Positions 9,120 to 18,211 of a stretch of DNA of 64,000 nucleotides are shown here, one piece after another (within the stretch, counting starts at the first letter, position 1; each line of letters begins with the position of its first letter). The DNA lies in assembly GCA_943787535.1 (NCBI GenBank), contig CALSMU010000011.1, forward strand, positions 186,001 through 250,000, read 5' to 3'. The notes beneath the pieces were generated by a model that ran no database searches, was not told the origin of the DNA, and was given only the letters and a program-made list of their open reading frames with translations. The stretch comes from an uncultured Flavobacteriales bacterium (GTDB lineage Bacteria; Bacteroidota; Bacteroidia; Flavobacteriales_D; Parvicellaceae). A program made the position numbers and the translations under genes.

Positions 9120-9956
9120 TTAAATAGGTAAGTGCTCGTCGTTTGTGATTAAAGCATTATCAAGCATTTTTTCTAAATCAGAAAAATCATGTATATCTTT
9201 GTCAAGAAGGTGAGTGGGAGATACATTTCTCAATGCGTTAAACATAATAGCTCTTCGATTCGGATATCTTTTTTCCCAGTTTGTTAATAATTCCTTCATC
9301 ATTTGACGTTGCAAATTGGGTTGAGCGCCGCATAGGTTACACGGAATAATAGGATGGTTTCTTAGTTTTGAGAATTCAGCGATTTCTGATTCTTTGCAAT
9401 ATGCCATTGGACGAATCACGATATGCGCACTGTCGTTGGTAATATATTTTGGCGGCATTGCTTCCATCTTTCCCGCAAAGAATAGATTCAGCATAAACGT
9501 TTCAATAATATCGTCTCTATGGTGCCCTAAAGCAACTTTATTGCATCCATGATTTTTTGCTGTGGTATATAAAACACCTCTCCTTAATCGAGAGCATAGA
9601 CTGCATGTTGTTTTTCCTTCAGGAACTTTTTCCTTTACAATACTGTACGTGTCTTTTTCTACTATATCAAAAGGAACATCTAATTCAGTAAGGTACTTAG
9701 GTAGCGTTTCTTCTGGAAATCCAGGTTGTTTTTGATCAAGGTTAACAGCTAGTATTTCGAAATCGATATCAGAATAATTCTTGAAATGCAGTAAACAATC
9801 TAAAAGAGTATAGCTATCTTTTCCACCAGAAACGCAAACCATAACCTTGTCTCCATTTTCAATCATATTGAAATCTTGCATTGCATTCCATACATCCGTA
9901 TGCAGTCTCTTACGGAGCTTTTTAAGTGGGTTTAAGGGCTTTTTTGTTTCTGACAT
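9120..9956 (-). CDS. ttcA: tRNA 2-thiocytidine(32) synthetase
   Basis: ATP-dependent thiolase that makes 2-thiocytidine at tRNA position 32 using an Fe-S cluster. The 278 residues carry the PP-loop [11 protein letters not shown] at about 43-53, the CSLC pair ([12 protein letters not shown]) and a further Cys pair in [16 protein letters not shown], as in TtcA. An upstream in-frame ATG at 9,977 overlaps the -7 box (9,974-9,982) and cannot be the start of a transcript made from it, so I place the start at 9,956 (MSETKK). Confidence 0.94.
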   Translation of the reverse strand: MSETKKPLNPLKKLRKRLHTDVWNAMQDFNMIENGDKVMVCVSGGKDSYTLLDCLLHFKNYSDIDFEILAVNLDQKQPGFPEETLPKYLTELDVPFDIVEKDTYSIVKEKVPEGKTTCSLCSRLRRGVLYTTAKNHGCNKVALGHHRDDIIETFMLNLFFAGKMEAMPPKYITNDSAHIVIRPMAYCKESEIAEFSKLRNHPIIPCNLCGAQPNLQRQMMKELLTNWEKRYPNRRAIMFNALRNVSPTHLLDKDIHDFSDLEKMLDNALITNDEHLPI

Positions 9957-9973
9957 TTTTCTTGTTTCGAAAT

Positions 9974-9982
9974 GCAAATGTA
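9974..9982 (-). promoter_or_regulatory. -7 box of the ttcA promoter
   Basis: TACATTTGC on the minus strand is a perfect TAnnTTTGC. Using the SRP RNA ruler, transcription would start near 9,970, leaving about 14 nt before the ATG at 9,956. It excludes the longer N-terminus. Confidence 0.75.
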
Positions 9983-10077
9983 ATGCATTTTGGTACTTCA
10001 GGTAGCTTTGTTAGAATCAAAATACATATTTGGTTTAATATAAAGTAAACTTTTCCTTATTAATAGGTTATTTATTC

Positions 10078-10086
10078 TACTTTTGC
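10078..10086 (+). promoter_or_regulatory. -7 box of the typA promoter
   Basis: TACTTTTGC is a perfect TAnnTTTGC. It overlaps an in-frame TTG at 10,083, which rules out that TTG as the start and fixes the ATG at 10,107 with a leader of about 17 nt. Confidence 0.75.
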
Positions 10087-10106
10087 GGCTTCATAAAAAA
10101 CCTAGT

Positions 10107-11867
10107 ATGCAATCAATCAGAAACATCGCTATTATAGCGCACGTCGATCACGGTAAAACTACTTTAGTTGATAAAATTATTCACGAATGTCAAGTATTAG
10201 ATCCAAGGAAGGAGTCAAAAGACTTGATTCTTGACAACAATGATCTAGAAAGAGAAAGAGGTATTACAATTCTCTCAAAGAATGTTTCTGTCAATTACAA
10301 AGATGTAAAAATAAATATAATTGATACCCCTGGTCACGCCGATTTTGGTGGTGAAGTAGAACGTGTTCTAAAAATGGCTGATGGTGTTCTTTTATTAGTA
10401 GATGCATTTGAAGGTCCGATGCCGCAAACACGTTTTGTACTTACAAAGGCACTAGAGTTAGGACTGAAGCCTATTGTTGTTGTTAACAAAGTTGATAAAG
10501 ATAACTGTACTCCAGATATAGCGCAAGACAACGTTTTTGACTTGATGTTTAATCTAGACGGTACAGAAGATCAATTGGATTTTGTTACCATTTTTGGTTC
10601 TGCAAAAAACGGTTGGATGAGTACAGATTATAAGCAACCAACTACGAATATTATTCCTTTGTTAGACGCAATAGTAGAGAGTATACCAGAGGCACCGTAT
10701 AATGAAGGAACTCCTCAAATGCAAATTACTTCTTTGGATTTTTCTGCTTTTACAGGACGGATAGCAATTGGAAGGTTGTTGAGAGGTGATTTGGAAGTAG
10801 GTAAAGATTATTCGTTGTGTACAGCAAACGGGAATAAAAAGGTTAGAATAAAAGAACTCCATGTTTTTATTGGTCTAGGGAAAGAAAAAGTTGATAAAGT
10901 AAGAAGTGGAGATATTTGCGCTATAGTGGGGATTGAAGGGTTTGAGATTGGTGATACTATTGCGGATTTCGAAAATCCTGATGCTTTAGATAGAATTAAA
11001 GTAGATGAGCCAACAATGAGTATGTTGTTTACAATAAATAACTCCCCATTTTTTGGCAAAGAAGGAAAATTTGTTACATCTCGTCATCTAAGAGATAGGT
11101 TGTATAAAGAGTTAGAAAAAAACCTTGCATTAAAAGTAGAACCAACTGCTACTGAAGATAAGTTTATTGTATTTGGTAGAGGTGTTCTCCACTTATCAGT
11201 TTTGATTGAAACTATGCGAAGAGAAGGGTATGAGCTTCAGGTTGGAAAACCGCAAGTTATTATCAAAGAAATAGAAGGTGTAAAATGTGAACCTTACGAA
11301 ACAATGGTAATTGATGTTCCTGAAGAGGTATCAGGTAAAGCTATTGAATTGGTTACCCAGCGTAAGGGAGACATGCTTGTAATGGAGCCAAAAGGAGATC
11401 TACAACATTTAGAGTTTGATATTCCTTCGAGAGGAATAATAGGCTTGAGAAATACTATGCTTACTGCCACATCAGGTCAGGCAATTATGACACATCGTTT
11501 TAGAGAATATGCTCCGTTAAAAGGGGATATTCCTGGAAGAAACAAAGGTTCTTTGGTTTCTTTAGAGCAAGGTCAAGTTTTAGCTTATTCATTAAATAAG
11601 TTGCAAGATAGAGGTCGTTTCTTTTTAGAGCCAGGTGAGCAAACGTATAAAGGGATGGTAATTGGTGAGCATTCTCGAGATACTGATCTAGAACTCAATA
11701 TTACCAAAGGGAAGCAATTGACAAATATGCGTAAGTCTGGTTCAGATGAAGCGGAAAAAATTGCACCTAAAGTTAAATTTTCATTGGAAGAAGCAATGGA
11801 GTACATTAAAGAAGATGAATACTTAGAAGTTACGCCTGAAAGTTTAAGAATGCGAAAGATTTCATAA
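10107..11867 (+). CDS. typA: translational GTPase TypA/BipA
   Basis: Ribosome-binding GTPase involved in ribosome assembly and stress growth. The 586 residues show G1 AHVDHGKT (10-17), the switch I RGITI, G3 DTPGHADF, G4 NKVDKD and G5 GSAKNG. EF-G-like domains follow and end in the TypA-specific C-terminal domain (ITKGKQLTNMRKSGSDE). Length fits the family (about 600). The upstream TTG at 10,083 lies inside the promoter -7 box. The mltG gene starts 18 bp after the stop. Confidence 0.97.
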   Translation: MQSIRNIAIIAHVDHGKTTLVDKIIHECQVLDPRKESKDLILDNNDLERERGITILSKNVSVNYKDVKINIIDTPGHADFGGEVERVLKMADGVLLLVDAFEGPMPQTRFVLTKALELGLKPIVVVNKVDKDNCTPDIAQDNVFDLMFNLDGTEDQLDFVTIFGSAKNGWMSTDYKQPTTNIIPLLDAIVESIPEAPYNEGTPQMQITSLDFSAFTGRIAIGRLLRGDLEVGKDYSLCTANGNKKVRIKELHVFIGLGKEKVDKVRSGDICAIVGIEGFEIGDTIADFENPDALDRIKVDEPTMSMLFTINNSPFFGKEGKFVTSRHLRDRLYKELEKNLALKVEPTATEDKFIVFGRGVLHLSVLIETMRREGYELQVGKPQVIIKEIEGVKCEPYETMVIDVPEEVSGKAIELVTQRKGDMLVMEPKGDLQHLEFDIPSRGIIGLRNTMLTATSGQAIMTHRFREYAPLKGDIPGRNKGSLVSLEQGQVLAYSLNKLQDRGRFFLEPGEQTYKGMVIGEHSRDTDLELNITKGKQLTNMRKSGSDEAEKIAPKVKFSLEEAMEYIKEDEYLEVTPESLRMRKIS

Positions 11868-11873
11868 ATTGAT

Positions 11874-11882
11874 TACTTTTGC
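11874..11882 (+). promoter_or_regulatory. -7 box immediately before mltG
   Basis: TACTTTTGC, a perfect TAnnTTTGC, sits between the typA stop and the mltG GTG. Its last base is exactly 4 nt before the GTG at 11,886, the same distance as from the SRP box to the SRP RNA 5' end. Initiation would therefore fall on the start codon. Confidence 0.65.
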
Positions 11883-11885
11883 TTT

Positions 11886-12929
11886 GTGAAAAAGCTTATT
11901 GTATTAATTCTTGTTCTTGTTGGAGCTGGATATTTTGGGTATCCCTATTTTAAAGTATATCAAATAAGTAATACCCCTATAGAAAGTGGGTTCAATCTTC
12001 CAATTGTATCCGAAATGTCTTATGCAGATTTAGGAGAAGAGCTTCAGAATTCAGGGTATATTGAAAGTAGTTCAGATTTTATTATGTTAGTTAAGCACAA
12101 AGGATATCTGAATGAGAAAATTCCTTCCGGTAAATTAAAAATTGAAAAGGAGTGGAATACTTATAATTCATTGGTAAATAACATTCATTATTACGCTAAT
12201 CCATCCATAAAAAAAAGAGTTATTGTAAATGTTGTAATAAACAACGTGCGCACGATAGAAGATGTAGCTGGAGTTGTAGCTTCTTTTATTGATGCAGATT
12301 CATCTTCTTTGAGTGCTATTTTTAATAACGATTCTATCATTGCACACTATGGTTTTACAAAGCAAACATTCCCCACTTTCTTTATGCCAAATACGTATGA
12401 ATGTTATTCCGATATAACTCCAGAACAGTTCATTAAGAAACTTGCGAGTTGTTATAAAAATTTTTGGAACGCTACGAGGATCCAAAAAGCCGCTGATTTA
12501 AACCTTAGTCAGTCAGAAATTACCATATTGGCTTCTATCGTTTATGAGGAACAAAAAGTAAAGTTTGATGAACAAGCAAAAATTGCTGGTCTATATATAA
12601 ATAGATTGAAAGATGGGTGGAAGCTGCAAGCAGATCCAACTGTTAAGTATGCTGTCGGAGATTTTACTTTGAGAAGAATACTTAAAAAGCATTTAAAAAC
12701 ACAATCACCTTACAACACTTATTTGCATGAAGGTTTGCCACCTGGTCCGATATCAATTCCAGAACTTCAAACCATAGATGCTGTTTTGAACTACGAATCA
12801 CACGACTATTTCTATATGTGTGCAAAACCAGAGTATACGGGGTACCACAATTTTTCTAAAACATTGGATCAGCATAATGTTTATTCAAATGCGTATCATA
12901 AGTGGAGTGATCAGCAAAACATAAGATAA
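11886..12929 (+). CDS. mltG: endolytic murein transglycosylase MltG (YceG-like)
   Basis: Inner-membrane lytic transglycosylase that cleaves nascent glycan strands. The 347 residues begin with a short cytoplasmic tip and one transmembrane helix (about 3-20). They carry the YceG catalytic region around 217-223 (ASIVYEEQ, where the conserved Glu is retained), then AGLYINRL, LQADPTVKYA and the C-terminal SPYNTYLHEGLPPGPI. The start is GTG; no later start would keep the membrane anchor. It may be leaderless, or read through from typA 18 bp upstream. Confidence 0.94.
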   Translation: MKKLIVLILVLVGAGYFGYPYFKVYQISNTPIESGFNLPIVSEMSYADLGEELQNSGYIESSSDFIMLVKHKGYLNEKIPSGKLKIEKEWNTYNSLVNNIHYYANPSIKKRVIVNVVINNVRTIEDVAGVVASFIDADSSSLSAIFNNDSIIAHYGFTKQTFPTFFMPNTYECYSDITPEQFIKKLASCYKNFWNATRIQKAADLNLSQSEITILASIVYEEQKVKFDEQAKIAGLYINRLKDGWKLQADPTVKYAVGDFTLRRILKKHLKTQSPYNTYLHEGLPPGPISIPELQTIDAVLNYESHDYFYMCAKPEYTGYHNFSKTLDQHNVYSNAYHKWSDQQNIR

Positions 12930-12937
12930 TATGGGTT

Positions 12938-12967
12938 TTGTTGTTTATCAAAGGTTACTATATTTAC
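12938..12967 (+). promoter_or_regulatory. promoter of the DUF4920 lipoprotein gene
   Basis: TTG at 12,938-12,940, an 18-bp spacer, then TATATTTAC at 12,959-12,967 (one mismatch to TAnnTTTGC in the TTTG part). Spacing fits the Bacteroidota -33/-7 rule. The ATG lies 23 bp after the -7 box. Confidence 0.55.
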
Positions 12968-12989
12968 ATGTAAATTAAAATTATACCAC

Positions 12990-13586
12990 ATGAAAAAAAT
13001 TATTTATTCTTTATCAGTAGCGCTAGTTGCAGCATTTACTTCTTGCGGAGAAGCAAAAGAGGAGGTAAAAGAGAAGGTAAAAGAGGAAGTACAAGAGGAA
13101 ATACAAGAGGAAGCACATGACGAAACAATAGATGAAGAGGTTCTTGAAGAAGGAGTTGTAATGGTCAATGGATTGCAGTTTTTTGGAAACAATGAATTTG
13201 AATTAACGGAATGGGTATCGGTTGACGAGATGTATACTACAGTAATGGAAACCGGTACGTTTGAGGGCTTGGTAAAAGCAGAAATCTCTGAAGTGTGTAA
13301 AAAAGCTGGGTGTTGGATTACGGTATTAAAAGAGGATAGTAGTGTTGTTCGGGTAATTTTCAGAAACCATTTTGGTATTCCAACGGATACACCTGCAGGA
13401 TATGATGTAATTATGAATGGTGTTGGTCAAATTGATACAACGAGTATCGAATTACAAAAGCATTTCTTAGACGATGCGAAAGAGGCAGGAGAAGAAGTTT
13501 CTCAAGCGGATTATGATGCAATTACTGAAGATTTAATAGAAGTGTCGTTTGATTGTGATGGTATTTTAGTTCCTCCAACGGAATAG
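12990..13586 (+). CDS. DUF4920 lipoprotein
   Basis: A 198-residue predicted lipoprotein: the signal peptide ends in the lipobox FTSCG (Cys about 19). It is followed by a highly charged Glu/Lys/Val linker of repeated EEV(K/Q)E units (about 22-50), probably a helical stalk. The DUF4920 domain from about 55 includes ISEVCKKAGCWITV. The Cys-x4-Gly-Cys-Trp motif is characteristic of the family and could bind metal, but no function is established. It has its own promoter and a terminator. Confidence 0.85.
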   Translation: MKKIIYSLSVALVAAFTSCGEAKEEVKEKVKEEVQEEIQEEAHDETIDEEVLEEGVVMVNGLQFFGNNEFELTEWVSVDEMYTTVMETGTFEGLVKAEISEVCKKAGCWITVLKEDSSVVRVIFRNHFGIPTDTPAGYDVIMNGVGQIDTTSIELQKHFLDDAKEAGEEVSQADYDAITEDLIEVSFDCDGILVPPTE

Positions 13587-13610
13587 TAGCATCTGTATAC
13601 AAGATTAATG

Positions 13611-13643
13611 AAAACCGAAACTGTAATGATTTCGGTTTTTTTA
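13611..13643 (+). terminator. Rho-independent terminator after the DUF4920 gene
   Basis: AAAACCGAAA (13,611-13,620) pairs with TTTCGGTTTT (13,630-13,639), with a 9-nt loop and further T residues. It lies 25 bp after the stop codon. Confidence 0.8.
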
Positions 13644-13686
13644 TTAAAATAAATTACTTTTACACACCATCTTTAAAATCTAAATT

Positions 13687-14208
13687 ATGTTTTCATTTTT
13701 AATTTTCTGTTTATCCTTTTCTATACAAACACCATCTACTGTCTATGACTTCACTTTAACTGGAACAGATGGTAAAGAGATTAATTTAAATGCGTTTAAG
13801 GGGAAAAAAATATTATTCGTAAACGTTGCTTCCAAATGCGGCTATACGCCTCAATATGAAGGTTTACAAAAGTTGTATGAGCAAAATAAAGAGAACTTGG
13901 TAATCATTGGTTTGCCTTGTAATCAGTTTATGCGTCAGGAGCCTGGTACTAGCGAAGAAATACAAGCATTTTGCACGAAGAACTACGGTGTTACTTTTCC
14001 AATTACACAAAAGATAAATGTAAAAGGCGATAAGATTCATCCATTATACAATTGGTTAACGAGAAAAGAATTAAATGGGTTAGAGGATTCTAAAGTTAAA
14101 TGGAATTTTCAAAAATACTTAATCGATGAAGAGGGGAACCTTGTGGAAGTTTTTGGATCTAAAGTAAAGCCTTTAGGCGAAGAGATAATGGATGCAGTTA
14201 AGAGTTAG
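13687..14208 (+). CDS. glutathione peroxidase-family thiol peroxidase
   Basis: A 173-residue GPx-fold protein that reduces peroxides, in bacteria usually with thioredoxin. The peroxidatic Cys is in VNVASKCGYTPQY; the Gln of GLPCNQF and the Trp-Asn of VKWNFQKYLID complete the catalytic tetrad. A hydrophobic N-terminus (MFSFLIFCLSFSIQT) looks like a signal peptide, pointing to a periplasmic enzyme. A -7-like TACTTTTAC lies at 13,655-13,663. The 3' end overlaps the convergent sixA-like gene by 4 bp. Confidence 0.93.
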   Translation: MFSFLIFCLSFSIQTPSTVYDFTLTGTDGKEINLNAFKGKKILFVNVASKCGYTPQYEGLQKLYEQNKENLVIIGLPCNQFMRQEPGTSEEIQAFCTKNYGVTFPITQKINVKGDKIHPLYNWLTRKELNGLEDSKVKWNFQKYLIDEEGNLVEVFGSKVKPLGEEIMDAVKS

Positions 14209-14681
14209 GGCGCTATATAGTGCTTAACTGTGCATGTGTCTTTTGATAATTCGTTCCAGGTGTCCGTTTCTACATTTAACAGAACTGTATTGCATGTTCC
14301 CATATTGAAGTTTTCTCCAGTTAAGTAAGAAGCCAATGCGCTTAAACCTGGGTTGTGTCCAAAAACCATTGCGCAGTCGTGTTTTTCGGGAATATTAATT
14401 ATCGCTTGCATTACTATTTGCATTGATGCGTTGTGTAATTCCTTTTTGGCAGTAATAGTAGTGGTGTCAAATTCTAATTCTGCACCAATTATTCTTGCTG
14501 TTGTAATTGCTCTTTTTGCCGCACTTGATAGTATGTAGGAGGGTTGAGGGTAATCTTCGTTTAAATGCAGTCCGATATTGATTGCATCATATTTTCCCAT
14601 TTCACTTAGCGGTCTATCAAAATCATTGCCTCCTTGTAAAAATGGTGAATCTCCGTGCCGTATTATGTATAGTTGTTTCAT
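14205..14681 (-). CDS. histidine phosphatase family protein, SixA-like
   Basis: A 158-residue phosphoglycerate-mutase-fold phosphatase. The catalytic RHG is in YIIRHGDSP (residues 5-13) and the second His in MVFGHNPGLSALASYL. Size and the GHNPG motif match SixA, which in E. coli dephosphorylates a phosphohistidine on a phosphotransferase protein. No such partner is seen nearby, so the substrate is unknown. Confidence 0.88.
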   Translation of the reverse strand: MKQLYIIRHGDSPFLQGGNDFDRPLSEMGKYDAINIGLHLNEDYPQPSYILSSAAKRAITTARIIGAELEFDTTTITAKKELHNASMQIVMQAIINIPEKHDCAMVFGHNPGLSALASYLTGENFNMGTCNTVLLNVETDTWNELSKDTCTVKHYIAP

Positions 14682-14828
14682 TCTTATATTCTATTTACGT
14701 ATTTTAAATAACATAGTATGGCTCGACTGCATAAAGTAATAATTTGCCCCAGAATAATTGGCGCAGAAAAAATTGAGAAATATAAGGTTCTTATGTGGAA
14801 TTAAAATAATTCAATAGCAGACTATATC

Positions 14829-16415
14829 TTACTGCTTGAATTCTTTCTTCACTAAATTGAATTCATAATTTGTATATAAATCTGTGCTTTCAGGAAAGTT
14901 CATGTGTAAAATTCTAGAGTTGTAGCCTTCCGCTTCAATAGCAATCTGGTAATCCACTCCGGGAAGAATAACCATAATAAATTTCCCCGAACCGTTAGGT
15001 CGGTAAATACCTTTTAATTGGTGACTAACTTCATCAATCAATGTAATTTTAGCATTCACAGGTTTCTTCTCTGCTTTATTAAAAATACTGCAGTGAATTA
15101 CTTCCTGATAGTTTGCTGCATCAAACATTTTAATTTTGAATATATCTTGACCTCCCAAACTACCTTCTCTATCTGATGAACAATAGCCTGTTTTGTTGTC
15201 TTCGCTTATAGTGAAGTAGATGTCATCCTCTACTGTATTGATAGGATACCCTATATTCACTGGTGTGCTCCAGTACTTATTTGCTCTTTCGTAAGATTTG
15301 AATATGTCAAATCCGCCCATTGTAGTGTGTCCTTCAGAAGAAAAGTAGAAAGTTTCTCCATCTACATGAAGATAAGGAGCTTTTTCATCATGCTCCGTGT
15401 TTATGATTGGTCCTAGATTTACCGCTTCACCCCAGACTCCATTCGGTAGTTGCTTTACCTTATATAGGTCAAAACCTCCGTAACCTCCAGGTCTATTTGA
15501 AGAGAAATAAAGCGTTTTCTTATCTAAGGAGAAGCACGCACTCTCTTCTTGGTATTCACTATTTATATTTGATCCGAATTTCGTTGGTGCGGCCCACAAA
15601 GCAGAGTCACTGTAGGTAGAGTAGTAAAGATTTCCTTCCAAAGAAGCTGTTTTTTTTGAACTATTATCACCAATAATGTAACTAATCAGTGTAGAGCCAT
15701 CATGGGAGATGCTAACACAACCATCGTTTAGTTTTGAATTGAAAACTTTTTCATTAAAAGCAGTTTGCCATTCATAATTTTTGTATTCAGAAAAATAAAT
15801 ATCTTGGAAATAGTTGCCTTTAAAGTTTTTGTCATTAGAAAAACCAACCTCCCTTCTTGAAGTAAAGAACATACCTTTTCCATTTGGCAAAACTACTGGT
15901 CTTGACTCTTCATTTTTAGTGTTTATTGAAGGCCCAATATTTACTATTTCCAAATTTCTGGCGTTTCGAATTTGTTTTTTTGCATTGATGGCCATCTCAA
16001 TGTTTTTATCTATTTCAGCTATAGGGATTGAAATTTTATTGTTGGTTTTATATTCCTCGAAAGAAGATTGCGCTTCATCAAACTTATGATGATAATGATA
16101 TGACTTCCCTAAATAGAATAAAATATCATCGCTCTTCGTTCCATTTCGGTAGGCTTCAATTAATATTGGAAGCGCATACTTTTCTTCTCCTCTTTTGTTT
16201 AGTTTGCAAACACCTATTCCAAATAGCACTTCTGGGTTTTGGGGGTATTTACTATAGAGTGTAGAAAACATATTGAAAGCTTCTGTATAATTTTCTTTCG
16301 ATAAATTTGATTGCGCTATTTTCAGTGCTTTTTTATCAGGTTTAGTTATACTTACCTGACCTATTACATTAATGAATAAGATACTGGATATAGTTATGGC
16401 AAAAATTTTCTTCAT
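14829..16415 (-). CDS. PorE-like TPR-PD40-CRD protein lacking the OmpA domain
   Basis: A 528-residue exported protein starting at MKKIFAITISS; an upstream in-frame ATG at 16,475 would bury the signal peptide and is rejected. Order: signal peptide (1-19), TPR-like helices (about 28-130), a WD40/PD40 beta propeller with repeated TLYFSSNRPGGYGGFDLYK-type blades (about 170-420), then a carboxypeptidase-regulatory-like beta domain (about 435-515). PorE/PG1058-type T9SS proteins have this order plus a C-terminal OmpA peptidoglycan-binding domain, absent here. The N-terminus ends in IGQ rather than a lipobox Cys. A T9SS-related role is inference. Confidence 0.8.
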   Translation of the reverse strand: MKKIFAITISSILFINVIGQVSITKPDKKALKIAQSNLSKENYTEAFNMFSTLYSKYPQNPEVLFGIGVCKLNKRGEEKYALPILIEAYRNGTKSDDILFYLGKSYHYHHKFDEAQSSFEEYKTNNKISIPIAEIDKNIEMAINAKKQIRNARNLEIVNIGPSINTKNEESRPVVLPNGKGMFFTSRREVGFSNDKNFKGNYFQDIYFSEYKNYEWQTAFNEKVFNSKLNDGCVSISHDGSTLISYIIGDNSSKKTASLEGNLYYSTYSDSALWAAPTKFGSNINSEYQEESACFSLDKKTLYFSSNRPGGYGGFDLYKVKQLPNGVWGEAVNLGPIINTEHDEKAPYLHVDGETFYFSSEGHTTMGGFDIFKSYERANKYWSTPVNIGYPINTVEDDIYFTISEDNKTGYCSSDREGSLGGQDIFKIKMFDAANYQEVIHCSIFNKAEKKPVNAKITLIDEVSHQLKGIYRPNGSGKFIMVILPGVDYQIAIEAEGYNSRILHMNFPESTDLYTNYEFNLVKKEFKQ

Positions 16416-16612
16416 AATAATCGTATTAAACACTCCATATATAATCTTCTTGTCGTCTAATACCATAAATGACAATAAACAATTTACTCTAGTGAAGGCA
16501 ATAGATGTAGTATAAGATTATAAATATACCTATATTCAGCCTTACATTCGTATAGATTTCGTTTTATTTTATAGATGTGTCTATAAATAGTACGTATGCT
16601 GTGTTTTGATAA

Positions 16613-17497
16613 ATGAACAATATGAAATTAGCCGCAATAGACATAGGGTCGAATGCAATTCGATTATTGATAAAACGAGTTGTCATTGAAAAAGAGAGCG
16701 TAAATACCGATAAAATATTATTGTTGAGAGTGCCGCTTCGTTTGGGCGAGGATGTATTTAAAGAAGGTAGAATTCTAGATGATAAACGTGAGAAGTTATT
16801 GAAGGTTATAAAGTCTTTTAAATTATTAATGGAAGTCAATGAAGTAGATGATTATAGAGCTTGTGCAACATCTGCAATGCGTGAAGCAAAAAACGGTATT
16901 GAAGTAAGAGATTATATTTATTCTATGTTGGAAGTTTATATTGATTTAATAGGTGGAGAAGAAGAAGCATCTCTAATTTCTTCTAATTGGAAAATGGCAG
17001 GTTTATCGGTTAAAAAAAACTATTTATATGTGGATGTGGGGGGTGGAAGTACTGAAGTTACTTTATTGAAGAATGGACAACGGATAAAGTCTAGATCTTT
17101 TAAAATTGGAGCAGTAAGGTTACTGAAATCAACGGTAAAAGATAACGTTTGGAACAAATTAAAAGACTTTATTGTTAGTGTCGTTCATGAACAAGAAAAT
17201 ATAGTGACTATAGGTACTGGAGGGAATATCTCTAAAATATTTAAAGTGAGTGGACATAAAGCCAATGATTTTATTTCTTACCATGATATAGAAGAAATTG
17301 TTAACTCCATGGACTCCTTTGAATTGGAAGAAAGGATAGAAAAGTTTAATTTGAAGCCAAACAGAGCTGATGTAATTGTTTTTGCAGGAGAAATTTATCT
17401 ATTTGCTATGAAATCAGCTGGATCAACTAATATGCTAGTTCCAAAAATGGGGCTTGGTGAAGGGCTCATTAATGAATTGGCATTGAGGTATGTGTGA
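16613..17497 (+). CDS. Ppx/GppA family exopolyphosphatase
   Basis: A 294-residue ASKHA-fold phosphatase acting on polyphosphate or (p)ppGpp. Family motifs: AAIDIGSNAIRLLI (about 6-19), RACATSAMREAKNG (about 82-95), GGEEEASL (about 113-120) and VDVGGGSTEVTLL (about 139-151). It is a short form without the C-terminal HD domain, as is usual in Bacteroidota. Start may be 16,613 or the ATG three codons on (16,622); both precede the first motif. It is divergent from the PorE-like gene. Confidence 0.93.
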   Translation: MNNMKLAAIDIGSNAIRLLIKRVVIEKESVNTDKILLLRVPLRLGEDVFKEGRILDDKREKLLKVIKSFKLLMEVNEVDDYRACATSAMREAKNGIEVRDYIYSMLEVYIDLIGGEEEASLISSNWKMAGLSVKKNYLYVDVGGGSTEVTLLKNGQRIKSRSFKIGAVRLLKSTVKDNVWNKLKDFIVSVVHEQENIVTIGTGGNISKIFKVSGHKANDFISYHDIEEIVNSMDSFELEERIEKFNLKPNRADVIVFAGEIYLFAMKSAGSTNMLVPKMGLGEGLINELALRYV

Positions 17498-17619
17498 GTT
17501 TAGTTTTCAATTTAAGCAATTGCTATTATTTGCGTTTACGCTTTCTCGTATTTTCTGCTTTATTGCATTTAGTATAATCGATTAATTATAATGTAGACGA
17601 GCAATATGTTAAGAAAATT

Positions 17620-18201
17620 CTATTGTCCCGATTGCGTTTTTCCTTGCTGCTGTTGCAGTGATTTCCTCCATTGTTCGTTCAAGAAATTATGATAATACTT
17701 ATATTGGTTTGTTGCAAAAAACACTAAAATGCCAATTAATTCATCTTGTTTTTTGTAGCCTTTCCAAATCATTAATCTTGTGAAATTCTCATCAAGCATA
17801 GCATAAGAAGGATAAGATAATTGACTTTCCAACAGAGATTGAGCAAACCAATGTGTACGACCTCTTGCGTTAGCTGATTTTTTTACAAATGAAGGATCAG
17901 TATTCACAAAGGTATGGTTGTTGAAGACAATTGTATCTCTAGTCTCGGCATCAAATTTAACTGGATAAAAATTTTGATTCATATAGGCTACAATATTAGG
18001 ATCTGCAAATGTTGTAGCATCCATTTTCTTACACCATCCGCACCATCCAGTATAAAAATCTACAAATATCTTTTTCTTAACTGAGTCCGTTTCTCGTAGA
18101 GCAGTCATTTCGTTCCATGTCATCCAATTAATTTTATTAGATACTTGCGCTATATAAGCGCTAGAAGTAAATATGAGTAAAGCAAATACAAGTACTTTCA
18201 T
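17620..18201 (-). CDS. periplasmic thioredoxin-fold protein (Thioredoxin_7/DUF255-like)
   Basis: A 193-residue exported protein: signal peptide 1-18 (ending SAYIAQ), then a thioredoxin fold with the active site FYTGWCGWCKKMD (CGWC, about residues 52-55) and the following cis-Pro region QLSYPSYAMLD. It is probably a thiol reductase or a folding factor. It ends in a Gln-rich tail. It is downstream of the DPP-IV-like gene with a 10-bp gap, so they likely form one transcript. Confidence 0.88.
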   Translation of the reverse strand: MKVLVFALLIFTSSAYIAQVSNKINWMTWNEMTALRETDSVKKKIFVDFYTGWCGWCKKMDATTFADPNIVAYMNQNFYPVKFDAETRDTIVFNNHTFVNTDPSFVKKSANARGRTHWFAQSLLESQLSYPSYAMLDENFTRLMIWKGYKKQDELIGILVFFATNQYKYYHNFLNEQWRKSLQQQQGKTQSGQ

Positions 18202-18211
18202 AGTTGAGGTT

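Noticed and set aside
10083..10106. TTG start giving an 8-residue longer TypA
   Set aside because: The TTG lies within the perfect -7 promoter box, and the ATG at 10,107 begins the conserved TypA N-terminus.
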